Assembly (NCBI RefSeq): GCF_025717535.1
Contig: NZ_JAJIRO010000004.1
Span: forward strand, 1-64,000
From: Paucibacter sp. Y2R2-4
GTDB lineage: Bacteria > Pseudomonadota > Gammaproteobacteria > Burkholderiales > Burkholderiaceae_C
Direction of reading: 5' to 3'
DNA: 64,000 bases
Part shown: one piece after another, positions 16,459 to 26,782 of the stretch
Layout of the letters: every line of letters starts with the position of its first letter
Numbering within the stretch: the stretch's first letter is position 1
Notes under the pieces: generated by a model
Databases searched by the model: none
What the model was told of the DNA's origin: nothing
Seen by the model: only the letters and a program-made list of their open reading frames with translations
Position numbers and translations under genes: made by a program

Positions 16459-17340
16459 TTAAATAGACTGCAGCAGCTTGGCGCGCTGGTAGGCCTCATA
16501 CAACCGGGCGTACACCGGACCGGGCTTGCCGCGCAGAGCGCCATGTCCGACCGCTTGATGATCCAAGGTCGTCACCGGCAAGACCTCTTTGGTGGCGGAG
16601 CTGAGGATGACTTCGTCAGCTGCAAACAGCTCGGCCTCGGAAATGGGTCGCAGGTTGTAGCCAATGCCCACTTCTTCGCACAGCTCTTTCAGCAGCTCGA
16701 CTCGAATGCCTTCGAGCACCTGCTCACTTTTGGGCGGCCCCAGCAAGGCGCCTTCCTTGACGATCCAGACATTCGAAGCCGAGGCCTCGGTCAGAAAGCC
16801 GTCGCGCAAGAGAATCGTCTCCATCGCGCCTTGGTCCGCCGAAATCTGGCGGGCCAACACATTGCCCAGCAGCGAGGTGCTTTTGATATCGCCGCGCTCC
16901 CAACGGAAGTCGCGTGCGCTGACGCAGCTCACGCCGTGGTGCCGCTCTTCGGCCGAGATGGGCTTCGCTGCGCTGCTGTAGGCGAATAGGGTCGGCTGAA
17001 TGCCGGTCGGCATCACATGGTTGCGCGGCGCCACGCCACGGCTCACCTGCAAATAGACCGCCTGATCTTCGGCATCGACCTTAGAGATCAGCTTGCGCGC
17101 AATCTCCAGCCACTCCGCCCGTAGCAAGGGGCTGATGATGCGCAACTTGGCGAGGCTGCGTTCAAAGCGATCCATATGCGCTTCAAAACGGAACAGGCGG
17201 CGGCCATAGACCGGAAGCATTTCATAGGCGCCGTCCCCAAAGATGAAGCCGCGGTCCATCACCGAGATTTTGGCCTCGGCCAGGGGCGTGTACTCGCCAT
17301 TCAAATAGCAGTACACCTCGGGCAAAGCGTGAGTCTTCAT
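16459..17340 (-). CDS. dat: D-amino-acid aminotransferase
   Basis: A 293-residue fold-type IV PLP enzyme that interconverts D-alanine and other D-amino acids with 2-oxo acids. The PLP Lys is in RGDIKSTSLLGNVLA, with PVYGRRLFRFEAHMDR and LLRDGFLTEASASNVW typical of the family. A strong AGGAGGA lies 7 nt before the ATG. It follows the DD-carboxypeptidase gene, which releases D-alanine, so the two act on the same metabolite. A branched-chain aminotransferase is the main alternative, but the context favours D-specific. Confidence 0.88.
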   Translation of the reverse strand: MKTHALPEVYCYLNGEYTPLAEAKISVMDRGFIFGDGAYEMLPVYGRRLFRFEAHMDRFERSLAKLRIISPLLRAEWLEIARKLISKVDAEDQAVYLQVSRGVAPRNHVMPTGIQPTLFAYSSAAKPISAEERHHGVSCVSARDFRWERGDIKSTSLLGNVLARQISADQGAMETILLRDGFLTEASASNVWIVKEGALLGPPKSEQVLEGIRVELLKELCEEVGIGYNLRPISEAELFAADEVILSSATKEVLPVTTLDHQAVGHGALRGKPGPVYARLYEAYQRAKLLQSI

Positions 17341-17441
17341 GCGGCGTCCTCCTGATCCTGTTCAAGCCAAGCGCGGCGGATAGGCCGCCACTCCGAGAGT
17401 ATCCAAAGACTATCGCAGTGAGAGGCCCAGGTCAGCAGGAT

Positions 17442-18608
17442 TTACTTGATCCAAAGCCGGATGGCATCCCAGGCGCGACCAAAAATGCCGGCCATGGGCA
17501 CGGCCTCTTGTACCACCAAGGGCACCTCGGCCACGGCCACACCGGCCGTCGTCGTCACTTTCAGGGTGCCGACGCGTTGCCCCTTGGTCAAGGGCGCGAC
17601 CAGCGGGTCGGTGCGCTCCACCTTGGTCTGCAGCTTGGCACCATCGCCACGCGGCACGGCCACAAAGACGGCGCTGGCAGCGCCCAGCTTAGCCTCGCGC
17701 GCCACGCCCTTCCAGACCGGCACGGTGCTGATGGCCTGGCCGTCTTCGAACAAACGCACTGCATCAAAGGCCGAGTAGCCCCAGTTCAGCAGCTTCTGAC
17801 TTTCGCTGGCGCGGGCTTCTTTGGAGGCCGTGCCCATCACGACGCTGAGCAGGCGGCGCTTGCCATTCGGGAACTCGCGCTGGGCGCTGGCCACCAGGCA
17901 GTAGCCGGCTGCTTCGGTATAGCCGGTCTTCATGCCGTCCACACTGGGGTCGCGGCGCAGCAGCAAATTGCGGTTGTCTTGGCGAATCTTGTTGAAGGTG
18001 TAATCGCGCTGCGAGTAGTAGTTGTAGTACTGCGGGAAGTCGCGAATCAGGTTGGAGGCGATCACCGACAGGTCCCGCGCACTGCTGCGGTGTCCTGGCT
18101 CGGTCATGCCGGTCACGTTCTTGAACTCAGTATTCTTCAAGCCCCAGGCCTGCGCTTGACGATTCATCATTGCAACGAATTGCTCGACGGTGCCGCCCAC
18201 GCCTTCGGCCAGGGCGACCGAGGCGTCATTGCCGGACTGGATGATCATGCCGCGCAGCAGTTCATCGACCTTAGGCGTCATCGTGGTGTCGATGAACATC
18301 AGCGAGGGGTCGCCCTTGCGTTCGTCCCAAGCGCGCTTGGACACGTTCAGCGGCTGCTCCAAGGTCAGGCGCTTGTCGCGCAAGGCGCCGAAGACGATGT
18401 AAGCCGTCATCAGCTTGGTCAGCGAAGCTGGGTCGTTAGGCGTATCGGCATCACGCTCGGTCAGCACTCGGTTGGCCGACATGTCCAGCAGCAAATAGCT
18501 GCGTGCGGCAATTTCAGGTGCTTGTGGCGCCTGTGCTTGCGCCGGCAGCGTGGCGATAGCAGTTGCGGCGGCCAGAACAAAAGCGATCAGTCGTTTCAAT
18601 ATCATCAT
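17442..18608 (-). CDS. dacC: D-alanyl-D-alanine carboxypeptidase (PBP5/6 type)
   Basis: A 388-residue penicillin-binding protein that trims the terminal D-Ala from peptidoglycan side chains in the periplasm. It has a signal peptide ending near PAQAQA, the Ser-x-x-Lys motif SLTK, Ser-Gly-Asn in QSGNDAS and Lys-Thr-Gly in GMKTGYTEAAG, a PBP5-type C-terminal domain and an amphipathic C-terminus (AWDAIRLWIK) that likely lies on the membrane. ATG at 18608 is the likely start; three Met codons stand in or next to it, the outermost being a TTG. Confidence 0.95.
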   Translation of the reverse strand: MMILKRLIAFVLAAATAIATLPAQAQAPQAPEIAARSYLLLDMSANRVLTERDADTPNDPASLTKLMTAYIVFGALRDKRLTLEQPLNVSKRAWDERKGDPSLMFIDTTMTPKVDELLRGMIIQSGNDASVALAEGVGGTVEQFVAMMNRQAQAWGLKNTEFKNVTGMTEPGHRSSARDLSVIASNLIRDFPQYYNYYSQRDYTFNKIRQDNRNLLLRRDPSVDGMKTGYTEAAGYCLVASAQREFPNGKRRLLSVVMGTASKEARASESQKLLNWGYSAFDAVRLFEDGQAISTVPVWKGVAREAKLGAASAVFVAVPRGDGAKLQTKVERTDPLVAPLTKGQRVGTLKVTTTAGVAVAEVPLVVQEAVPMAGIFGRAWDAIRLWIK

Positions 18609-18626
18609 CAAGAGGTCTCGGGGAAA

Positions 18627-19247
18627 TCAGGCCTGCCAGTTGCGAAGCACGATGTTCTTCAGCAATGGCAATTGCCCATGGAAAAAATGTCCAACGCCGG
18701 GCACCACCACAATCGGCAAGGCCTGGGGACGTGCCCAGTCCAACACCGAATTGAGCGGCACCACATCGTCCTGCTCGCCGTGAATGACCAAGGTGTCGGC
18801 CGGCACGGTGGCCGTGTTGAAACGGCTGGTAGCGGGGCCAACCAAAACCAAGCGTTGCGCTCGCTGAGCTTCAGGCAAACGCAAGGCGGCTTGCGTCGTC
18901 ACGAAGGCACCGAATGAAAAACCGGCAAGTACCAAGGGTTCGTCCGCTTCGCGAACAGCGGCCAGAACAGCCAAGGCATCATCAATCTCGCCCCGCCCTT
19001 CGTCCCAGGCCCCCTCGGACTTGCCGATGCCGCGGAAATTGAAGCGAGCAGCGCGGTAGCCTAACTGCACAAACGTACGGGCCAAGGTTTGCACCACCTT
19101 GTTGTCCATGGTGCCGCCCTGGGTCGGATTCGGATGACAGATCAGGGCCAGGCCGCGTGGCGTGATCTCGGCGCCAGGCCGGTCAATCGCACATTCGATC
19201 AAACCCGCTGGGCCTGCGATCAGCCGCTTTTCAGTTTGCGCATTCAC
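18627..19247 (-). CDS. Alpha/beta hydrolase (COG2945 type)
   Basis: A 206-residue cytoplasmic hydrolase. The nucleophile elbow is GFSFGAF, with HPNP near the N-terminus, NFRGIGKSEG, and the acid and base in HGEQDDVVPL and GVGHFFHG. The pattern matches the small CocE/NonD-like hydrolases whose substrates are unknown. Its ATG is 3 bp beyond the stop of the ferredoxin gene, so the two are co-transcribed. Confidence 0.9.
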   Translation of the reverse strand: MNAQTEKRLIAGPAGLIECAIDRPGAEITPRGLALICHPNPTQGGTMDNKVVQTLARTFVQLGYRAARFNFRGIGKSEGAWDEGRGEIDDALAVLAAVREADEPLVLAGFSFGAFVTTQAALRLPEAQRAQRLVLVGPATSRFNTATVPADTLVIHGEQDDVVPLNSVLDWARPQALPIVVVPGVGHFFHGQLPLLKNIVLRNWQA

Positions 19248-19250
19248 CGC

Positions 19251-19577
19251 TCAGAGCCCAACGTTGTCGGGCAGGACCAGACGTTCAACCACTTCGCCGT
19301 TCTTCAAGTGTTTATCGACGATCTCGTCGATATCACTCTGATCCACATAGGTGTACCAGGTGGCATCGGGGTAGACCACGGCCACGGGGCCACCCGCGCA
19401 GCGATGCAAGCAGCCAGCCTTGTTGACGCGCACGCCGCCCACGTCGGCCAGACCCAAGTCCCGCACGCGCGCTTTGCAATGCTCAAAGCCGGCTTGCGCG
19501 CCCTGCTGGGCGCAGCTGTCTTTGCCGCTGTCGCGTTCGTTGAGACAGAAGAAGATGTGTCGCTTGAAATAGCTCAT
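19251..19577 (-). CDS. Thioredoxin-like [2Fe-2S] ferredoxin
   Basis: A 108-residue ferredoxin of the thioredoxin-like (Azotobacter FeFd1/Shethna) type. Cys residues that can hold the cluster are in FFCLNERDSGKDSCAQQG and GCLHRCAGGPVAVVYPD. It carries one electron for an unknown partner. TACAAT sits 6 nt before the ATG without a Shine-Dalgarno sequence. It leads a two-gene unit with the hydrolase. Confidence 0.92.
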   Translation of the reverse strand: MSYFKRHIFFCLNERDSGKDSCAQQGAQAGFEHCKARVRDLGLADVGGVRVNKAGCLHRCAGGPVAVVYPDATWYTYVDQSDIDEIVDKHLKNGEVVERLVLPDNVGL

Positions 19578-19583
19578 GCCGCT

Positions 19584-19589
19584 ATTGTA
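19584..19589 (-). promoter_or_regulatory. -10-like box 6 nt from the ferredoxin start
   Basis: TACAAT then AGCGGC then ATG on the minus strand. No ribosome binding site. Confidence 0.45.
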
Positions 19590-19635
19590 GGGACGGGGCC
19601 ATCCATGCCCAGTGGCGGCTGCGGAGAAACCCTGC

Positions 19636-20739
19636 CTAGACCTCGCGCCGCCCTATCAGCGTCAACAGCCAGGCGACGGCGGCAAAGGGCCAGATCCAAC
19701 CCACCCATTCCGCCAAACCATAAAGATTGACAAAGCGGCTCTGCTCCCAAGTCTGCAGGCGCTGCGCAAGATAGGGGTCGGACGGTGCCTGGCTGACCAA
19801 GGCGATCAAGGCACACATGACCACCAAGCCAAGCGCCGCGCACACTCGACGCGGCAGCAATACCGCCACCAAGCTGAGCAGCACGCCGGCCGCCAAACCT
19901 GGCCAGGTGGCCAAAGTCAACCAAGCCCAGGTGTTCTGCGGCCCGAAATTCAGCCCGGTGGACAGAGCCGTGACCATGACGCCGATCAAGGCCGCGCCTA
20001 GCACCAGAATGACGCGCCGCCATAGCCCTTTCGAGACCGAAAGCACCAACAAGCCCGGAGCCATCACGCCCAGAGCAATCGTGATGGCCTCCAAGCCTGG
20101 CGGAAGCGCACGAATCTCATCGACCAAACTGTCGGACCATTGCAAGGCCCAAGGTGTGCCAGCCAGCAAGTCTTGAGCTGTCGATTGCAAATGCGGCAAC
20201 CATTGCCCGAGGGCGAGCGGAATCGGGGCCGGGAACAAAAGGCCCAAAGGCCACAGGGCCAGTAGCGCCAGCGCGCCGGCGCAATGGGGCTGAAACCAGT
20301 ACTCACGCACATCGTGCCAGCGGCGCAAGCCACCAAAGGCATTCAAAAGCACACCGGCCAGCATGCCCACCAAAGCACCTACGGCGTTCAGCAGCCAGTC
20401 CGCCAGTGATGGAACCCGCGAAGGCAGAAAGTACTGACCGAACTCCATGGCATAGGACAACAAAGGCCCCGGCAAAACGCCCAGGGCGACACTGCCCCCT
20501 AAGCCCCAACCACTGCGCAACCCCGCCGCCAAGCCCAAAAAGCCAAGTGGCAAATAGCCAAGCAAATTGATGTACTGATCGAAGAGGCCAAAGTAGCGTG
20601 GCCAGGGCAGGCTCAGCATGCCCTCCAGCGTCAAGCCAGGCGGCCAGACCCAGGGACCGAAAGGGTACAAGCTGGCATAAACAATCAAGGCTGCATAGGC
20701 CAAAAGCAGCCAAGTCGCAGAGCTTTGCCGGCGCACCAT
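19636..20739 (-). CDS. VanZ-family membrane protein
   Basis: A 367-residue integral membrane protein with about ten hydrophobic helices. The N-terminal half has the VanZ pattern: an early LYPFGPW, DQYINLLGYLPLGFLG and the helix SYAMEFGQYFLPSRVPSLAD with DWLLNAVGALVG. VanZ proteins are of uncertain function and are linked to glycopeptide tolerance only in Enterococcus. The C-terminal half looks like an added transmembrane domain. It follows hemJ by 11 bp; TGAGGG stands 3 nt before its ATG. Confidence 0.85.
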   Translation of the reverse strand: MVRRQSSATWLLLAYAALIVYASLYPFGPWVWPPGLTLEGMLSLPWPRYFGLFDQYINLLGYLPLGFLGLAAGLRSGWGLGGSVALGVLPGPLLSYAMEFGQYFLPSRVPSLADWLLNAVGALVGMLAGVLLNAFGGLRRWHDVREYWFQPHCAGALALLALWPLGLLFPAPIPLALGQWLPHLQSTAQDLLAGTPWALQWSDSLVDEIRALPPGLEAITIALGVMAPGLLVLSVSKGLWRRVILVLGAALIGVMVTALSTGLNFGPQNTWAWLTLATWPGLAAGVLLSLVAVLLPRRVCAALGLVVMCALIALVSQAPSDPYLAQRLQTWEQSRFVNLYGLAEWVGWIWPFAAVAWLLTLIGRREV

Positions 20740-20750
20740 AAGCCCTCAGC

Positions 20751-21173
20751 TCAGAAGGGCTTCACCACCACCAAGACCACAATGGCGGCAAAGGCCAGCA
20801 CCGACACCTCGTTGAAGATGCGAAACCAGCGATGGCTGCGGCGGTTGTTGTGCTGCTCGAAGCTGCGCAGCAGGCGGCGGCAGTAAAAGTGGTAAGCCAG
20901 CACCAAACCGACCAGCAAAAGCTTCAGGTGCAACCAGCCGCGGTTGAAGCCCTGGAAGTTCTCCATCAAGAGCCAAGTGCCGAGCGCCAGCGCCGGCAGC
21001 ATCAGCAAGCTCATGAATCGGTACAGCTTGCCCGCCATCAAGAGCAGGCGCTCACGTTCAGCGTGGCTGTCCGCCGGTACCATGGCCAGATTGACAAAGA
21101 ATCGTGGCAGATTGAACAAGCCGGCAAACCAGGCGGCGACGAAAACAATGTGAAAAGCTTTGATCCAGAGCAT
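20751..21173 (-). CDS. hemJ: Protoporphyrinogen IX oxidase HemJ
   Basis: A 140-residue, four-helix membrane protein. MLWIKAFHIVFVAAWFAGL at the N-terminus with its conserved His, LPRFFVNLA, and LHLKLLLVGLVLAYHFY in the middle match HemJ, which oxidises protoporphyrinogen IX in the penultimate step of heme synthesis in bacteria lacking HemG or HemY. The divergent neighbour is hemB, also a heme gene, which supports the call. CATAAT is 6 nt before the ATG with no Shine-Dalgarno sequence. A transcript entering from upstream would have to pass the terminator at 21235-21264. Confidence 0.88.
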   Translation of the reverse strand: MLWIKAFHIVFVAAWFAGLFNLPRFFVNLAMVPADSHAERERLLLMAGKLYRFMSLLMLPALALGTWLLMENFQGFNRGWLHLKLLLVGLVLAYHFYCRRLLRSFEQHNNRRSHRWFRIFNEVSVLAFAAIVVLVVVKPF

Positions 21174-21179
21174 CGGCCA

Positions 21180-21185
21180 ATTATG
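21180..21185 (-). promoter_or_regulatory. -10-like box 6 nt from the hemJ start
   Basis: CATAAT then TGGCCG then ATG on the minus strand. No Shine-Dalgarno sequence, so hemJ may be read as a leaderless mRNA from this site. Confidence 0.45.
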
Positions 21186-21234
21186 TGGGATGGTAGAAAC
21201 TCACCGAAAAGCAAGCGCCACGGCTGCCATGGAC

Positions 21235-21348
21235 AAAAAAAAGCCCCGGCTACACAGCCGGGGCGATAAAGCCTTTTCGCTGTCATCACGCAAAGGCTCC
21301 TGCTCAGGGAGGAAAAGCAGGGAACGACCACCTTGCGGCTATCATTCA
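21235..21348 (-). ncRNA. Candidate ~114-nt small RNA, or hemJ leader with attenuator
   Basis: On the minus strand a promoter (21355-21384) is followed by about 85 nt without a plausible gene and then a strong intrinsic terminator (21235-21264). Within it, CCTGCT and AGCAGG enclose an 11-nt loop that contains CCTCC, an anti-Shine-Dalgarno sequence typical of the seed loops of trans-acting small RNAs; a second hairpin is GCCTTT/AAAGGC. A 13-codon frame starts with ATGATAGCC near the 5' end. Because hemJ begins 62 bp beyond the terminator, a transcription attenuator for hemJ is the alternative reading. Confidence 0.5.
21243..21264 (-). terminator. Intrinsic terminator ending the candidate RNA
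   Basis: A perfect 9-bp GC-rich stem (GCCCCGGCT with AGCCGGGGC, ACAC on the plus strand as the loop), followed on the minus strand by eight T (21235-21242). It functions in the leftward direction only; no T tract follows on the plus strand. Confidence 0.85.
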
Positions 21349-21354
21349 AAGTGA

Positions 21355-22473
<1,119 letters not shown>

Positions 22474-22474
<1 letters not shown>

Positions 22475-23571
22475 TGCGGATCTTCCACATCCACGACGAC
22501 CGTTTCACCGAGCTGGGCCAACTCCCCGCCGACCTGCCCGAATCAGGCTTTCTCTGGCTGGGCTGTGGGCGACGGGAGTTCGAGTTGCAGCACCTGGAGG
22601 TGCAGCTGAGCCTGCAGCGTTGGGGCTGCGGGCCCTTGGTCGACCTGCATGTGGCCGATCTGCTGAACAACCAACTGCCTTCGCACTTTGACTACACCTC
22701 TTGGTACGACCTGCTGATTTTTCGGCGGCTGGCGGCAGCACCGGGCAGCGAAGAGTTGTTCGTGGACGATGAGCATGGCACTTTGGCCAGTGCACAAAAA
22801 GCCTTCCGAGCCATTGACACCAGCCCGGTCGGCTTTGCCGTCTATGACCGCGTCCTGCTGACGGTGCACCCCACCGATTGCGCAGTGCGCGACTATTTCG
22901 CCAGCAAGCTGGGCGCGCTGACCGAGGGGCGTGATTTGCGCGGCAGCTCCCGACTGCCCAACAGCTCGGCCGAGTTGATGCTGCGCATGGTCAACCACAT
23001 GGTGGACAGCTATCTGGAGCTGCGGCGCTTGCTGACGCGCCAGATGGGCACGCTGCAGCGCGCCCTGATGGATTCAAGGCACGAGTTCAATCAATGGCCG
23101 CTCTTGCTGGAGTCGCGTGACGCCTTGCATCGCCTCGAAGACACCTGTGAAGACCAGCGCAGCGCCATGCAAGAGTGGATCGACGTGCTGGACGATTGGC
23201 CAGCCAGCACCGACCCAAGCACGCAGCGCGAGCGCGAATTGCTGCGGGTGCGTTCGCGTGATGTGCTGGAGCACATCGAACGGGTACTCAGCCATGTGCG
23301 ACGCATGGAGTCCTCCTCCGAATCCGCGGTGCAGATGCACTTCTCGGCACTGGGCCACCGCACCAACAACATCATGCGCACGCTGACCGTGCTGACCGCG
23401 ATCTTTTTGCCGCTGAACCTTATCACCGGCATCTTCGGGATGAACTTCGACAGCCTGCCGCTGATTCACCGCGCCACCGGCTTCTGGATCGCTTTTGGCG
23501 TGATGGCGCTGGTAGCCCTTTTGCTAGGCGCCTTTTTCTGGCGAAAGCGCTACTTGGGCACGCAACGCTGA
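22474..23571 (+). CDS. CorA-family divalent cation transporter (ZntB-like)
   Basis: A 365-residue protein with a large cytoplasmic N-terminal domain and two C-terminal membrane helices; the first ends in the signature Gly-Met-Asn (GIFGMNFDSLP). The family moves Mg2+, Zn2+ or Co2+ as a funnel-shaped pentamer. The start ATG overlaps the hemB stop, so the two are translated together. Zinc or magnesium supply for HemB is an attractive but unproven link. The long helical region before the first membrane helix is Arg/Glu-rich. Confidence 0.9.
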
Positions 23572-23581
23572 AGTCGCAAAC

Positions 23582-24028
23582 TCAGGCGCGCCGGTAGGGA
23601 TCAGCAAAGCCCAGGGCCAGGAGAATTTCAGACTCTCGGGCTTCCATGCATTCGGCTTCGTCGTCTTCTTCGTGGTCATAACCCTGCGCATGCAGGGTGC
23701 CATGCACCAGCATATGGGCGTAGTGGGCCGCGATATCGATGCCTGCCTCTTGGGCTTCGCGCTCCACCACTTCGGCGCAGATGACCAAGTCCGCCGTCAC
23801 CACCGGCTCATGGCTGTAGTCAAAGGTCAGCACATTGGTGGCGTAGTCCTTGCTGCGAAAGTCGCGATTCAGGGCTTGCCCCTCTTCGGCATCAACAATA
23901 CGAACGGTGATTTCGCCCGGCAATTCCAAGGCGGCGCGGATCCAGCGCTGCACCTTGTGGCGAGGCAACAGCGCCCGGTGGCGCGAGTCCGCAAACTGCA
24001 AAGACAGGCTCAGTTCGGCTAGGCTCAT
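23582..24028 (-). CDS. ybeY: Endoribonuclease YbeY
   Basis: A 148-residue metal-dependent RNase involved in 16S rRNA 3'-end maturation and ribosome quality control. The zinc site is [11 protein letters not shown], followed by an acidic stretch [26 protein letters not shown] is the conserved N-terminal block. Its ATG overlaps the phoH stop by 4 bp. A much longer frame to 24253 is rejected since it overlaps phoH. It converges with the CorA gene with 10 bp between the stops. Confidence 0.96.
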   Translation of the reverse strand: MSLAELSLSLQFADSRHRALLPRHKVQRWIRAALELPGEITVRIVDAEEGQALNRDFRSKDYATNVLTFDYSHEPVVTADLVICAEVVEREAQEAGIDIAAHYAHMLVHGTLHAQGYDHEEDDEAECMEARESEILLALGFADPYRRA

Positions 24029-25095
24029 AGCGGGGCTCCCTTCTCTGTCTTGCTCAGTTTGGCTTCGGCTGCGGAGCGCGCCTCGTAGGCTTCCACAATG
24101 CGGGCCACCAGCGGATGACGCACCACGTCGGCGCTGGTGAATCGGGTCATCGCGATGCCCTTGACCTTGGCCAGCACCCGCTCGGCATCCACCAAGCCGC
24201 TGGTCGTGCCGCGTGGCAAATCCACCTGGCTGGTATCTCCGGTAACCACACATTTGCTGCCAAAGCCGATGCGGGTCAGGAACATCTTCATCTGCTCCGG
24301 CGTGGTGTTTTGCGCCTCGTCCAAAATCACAAAGGCGTGGTTGAGCGTGCGTCCGCGCATAAAGGCCAACGGCGCCACCTCCAGCAAGCCTTTCTCGAAG
24401 GCCTTGGTGACGCGATCAAAGCCCATCAAGTCATACAGCGCGTCATACAGCGGGCGCAGATAGGGATCGACCTTTTGAGTCAGGTCGCCGGGCAGAAAAC
24501 CCAAGCGCTCGCCGGCCTCCACCGCGGGGCGCGTCAGGATGATGCGCTGCACCGAACTGCGCTCCAGCGCGTCCACCGCGCAAGCCACGGCCAAAAAAGT
24601 CTTGCCGGTGCCGGCCGGGCCTAGGCCGAAAGTGATGTCATGGGCCAGGATGTGCCGCAAGTACTCATGCTGGCGCGGCGTACGACCAGCCAGATCGGCC
24701 CGGCGGGTGCGCAGGACGAGGGCTTCTGGCGCTGCACTCGCCACACTCGGCACATCGGCAGCAGCGCCGGCCCGTTTGCGCTTGAGAGCAGGTTTCAAGT
24801 CTCCCGCGGCTTCCGCCAAAGCCAGCTGAAAAATCTCTGGTGCGATCGCGCGCCGAGCGCGCTCGTACAGGCTTTGCATCAACTGCAAACTGCGCTCGGC
24901 CGCGGCCTTGGGGCCTTCAATCCGAAAATTCTCATGCTGCCGCAGGATTCGAACGCCCATGCTGGCTTCGATCTGCCGCAAATGCTCGTCCAGGCTGCCA
25001 CAGAGATGGGCCAGGCGGCGGTTGTCCACCGGGGCGAATTCATGGCGAAAAATCACAAAAAGCTTTCTTTCAAACGCGTGAAGCAAGAAGCACAT
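24025..25095 (-). CDS. PhoH-family ATPase
   Basis: A 356-residue PhoH/YbeZ protein, a P-loop ATPase that works with YbeY in RNA metabolism. Walker A is [13 protein letters not shown] and Walker B is [11 protein letters not shown], with a KH-like N-terminal region (residues about 15-100). A low-complexity linker rich in Ala and Arg separates the two. The start is uncertain: I give ATG 25095, but TTG three codons later is 7 nt from a GACAAT box, and the frame stays open to 25377. miaB and corC, often next to this pair, are absent. Confidence 0.93.
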   Translation of the reverse strand: MCFLLHAFERKLFVIFRHEFAPVDNRRLAHLCGSLDEHLRQIEASMGVRILRQHENFRIEGPKAAAERSLQLMQSLYERARRAIAPEIFQLALAEAAGDLKPALKRKRAGAAADVPSVASAAPEALVLRTRRADLAGRTPRQHEYLRHILAHDITFGLGPAGTGKTFLAVACAVDALERSSVQRIILTRPAVEAGERLGFLPGDLTQKVDPYLRPLYDALYDLMGFDRVTKAFEKGLLEVAPLAFMRGRTLNHAFVILDEAQNTTPEQMKMFLTRIGFGSKCVVTGDTSQVDLPRGTTSGLVDAERVLAKVKGIAMTRFTSADVVRHPLVARIVEAYEARSAAEAKLSKTEKGAPL

Positions 25096-25153
25096 TGTCG
25101 CCCGAGCAAGTACGGAGGCGAAGCGGGGTCTGCGTCCTGCACAATCGCCCCCC

Positions 25154-26653
25154 ATGCATTGCTCGACACATTCAGATACATCGCCTGACTCGACGACCAA
25201 ACCTGGCTTGGCGAGATGCGGTCCGGCGGCATTGGCCTCCGTCCTCTTGCTCCTGTTGCCGGCAGCCGCGCTGGCACAAACCTCTCCAGTCGTAACGAGC
25301 ACCTCAGGCGGACTAGATGTGTTGCCCTGGATCCAAACCTTGCTGGCCGGCATGGCGCTGATGATGAGTGCGTCCACCGGCCTGATCGCCTATGGGCATG
25401 CCGCCGACCGCAACACCGGCTATTTGAGTGCGGCCCTGCTGGCGGGCGCCTTGTGGGGCGTGCTGCCGACTTTTGCGGCTTACTTGGCTTTGCCGCCAGC
25501 AACGCAGGCGCTGCTGGCATTGGCCTTGCTGGCCGCGGCCACTTGGGCGTCGGTGCAGTACCTGCTGCATCAAATTGCCGCATCCCGAACCTGGATTGGG
25601 CGCGTCTTACGCTTGCAAGTACTGGCTGCGCCGCTAAGCCTTTTGCTGGCACCGCCAGCCTTGGCAAACGGCGCGCAGCGAGCTTGGTATGCCTTGTTGA
25701 GCCTAGAACTGCTTTTGGCGATCGTTCGTCACTTGAGCGTTCGGCGGCGCAGGCATAAGGCCAGTGCGAACCCCACAGCCTTGCAAGCACGCGAGCTTGG
25801 AATCGCAAGCGGCTTGCTGGGCGCGGCAGCGGCATCGCTGATCTTGACCCTGGCGTACTCACTGAGCGGTTTTCCTAGCGATCCGCTCTCCGCCCTGTTC
25901 TCTTTCATGACCCTGTGTTTGCCTCTGGCCTTGCTCGGCCATGGCTTATTGGCCACGCTCGCCTTGGCTCAAGCACGCAAGACCGCCGAAGCCCAGCAAG
26001 ATCAGCTGGAACAAGCCATGATCGAGCGCGTAGCTGAAGTGGAGCGCAGTTTTGGCGAGATGGCCGAGCAAAAACTCGAGCAAGTGACCGAACGTGAGCG
26101 CAAACGCATCGCCGCCGACCTGCATGACGATTTGGGCGCCAAGTTGCTGACCATCGTTCACACCAGCGAATCGGATCGCATTTCCACCTTGGCCCGAGAG
26201 GCACTGGAGGAAATGCGCTTGTCCGTGCGCGGCCTGACCGGCAAGCCGGTGCAACTGCTGGACGCCTTGGGCGATTGGCGCGCCGAGGTGGTCTCGCGCT
26301 TGGGGCAGGCCAATATCTTGGCGGAATGGAAGTCGCCGGCTGAAGACATCGTCCACACCCTGCCCGCGCGAGCTTACGTGCAAACCACACGGATCTTCCG
26401 CGAAGCCGTCAGCAACATCATCAAGCACAGCGGCGGCACGCATTGCACGATCAGTTGCAATGTGCAGGACGGCGACTTCATGGTGGTCATTCAAGACAAT
26501 GGCCAAGGGATTCCGGCCGAACTGGATGGGCGACTGGACCGCGGTCACGGCATGGCCAGCATGAAGTCGCGTGCCAAACAGATGCATGGCCAATGTCTGG
26601 TGGAGTCGGGTCCAGGCTGGGGAACCGTGATTCGTCTCACGATTCCGCTCTGA
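25154..26653 (+). CDS. Membrane sensor histidine kinase of the NarX/DesK group
   Basis: A 499-residue kinase. A signal-like N-terminal segment (about 25-42) is followed by some seven hydrophobic helices up to about residue 275, so the sensing part is mostly within the membrane. Then a coiled-coil of about 40 residues and the HisKA_3 box RKRIAADLHDDLGAKLL. ATPase boxes include EAVSNIIKHSGG, IQDNGQGIP and GHGMASMKSRAKQ. The response regulator gene follows 129 bp downstream. CACAAT lies 8 nt before the ATG. The signal is unknown. Confidence 0.92.
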   Translation: MHCSTHSDTSPDSTTKPGLARCGPAALASVLLLLLPAAALAQTSPVVTSTSGGLDVLPWIQTLLAGMALMMSASTGLIAYGHAADRNTGYLSAALLAGALWGVLPTFAAYLALPPATQALLALALLAAATWASVQYLLHQIAASRTWIGRVLRLQVLAAPLSLLLAPPALANGAQRAWYALLSLELLLAIVRHLSVRRRRHKASANPTALQARELGIASGLLGAAAASLILTLAYSLSGFPSDPLSALFSFMTLCLPLALLGHGLLATLALAQARKTAEAQQDQLEQAMIERVAEVERSFGEMAEQKLEQVTERERKRIAADLHDDLGAKLLTIVHTSESDRISTLAREALEEMRLSVRGLTGKPVQLLDALGDWRAEVVSRLGQANILAEWKSPAEDIVHTLPARAYVQTTRIFREAVSNIIKHSGGTHCTISCNVQDGDFMVVIQDNGQGIPAELDGRLDRGHGMASMKSRAKQMHGQCLVESGPGWGTVIRLTIPL

Positions 26654-26782
26654 ACATCGCAGGATTCGCAGGCAAGCCACTCAGGCAAGTTGGCAGCCTG
26701 CCGATAAAGCCTTACTGTTACGGCTGCGTCTGGAGCCTGAGGCAATCCGCCACAGGCCGGCACCGAAGCGACCGAGAACCCC

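Noticed and set aside
24028-24253. N-terminal extension of ybeY
   Set aside because: It lies wholly inside phoH and its composition is not protein-like; the ATG at 24028 overlaps phoH by the usual 4 bp.
25095-25377. 94-residue N-terminal extension of the PhoH protein
   Set aside because: It overlaps the start of the divergent kinase gene and is not like PhoH family N-termini.
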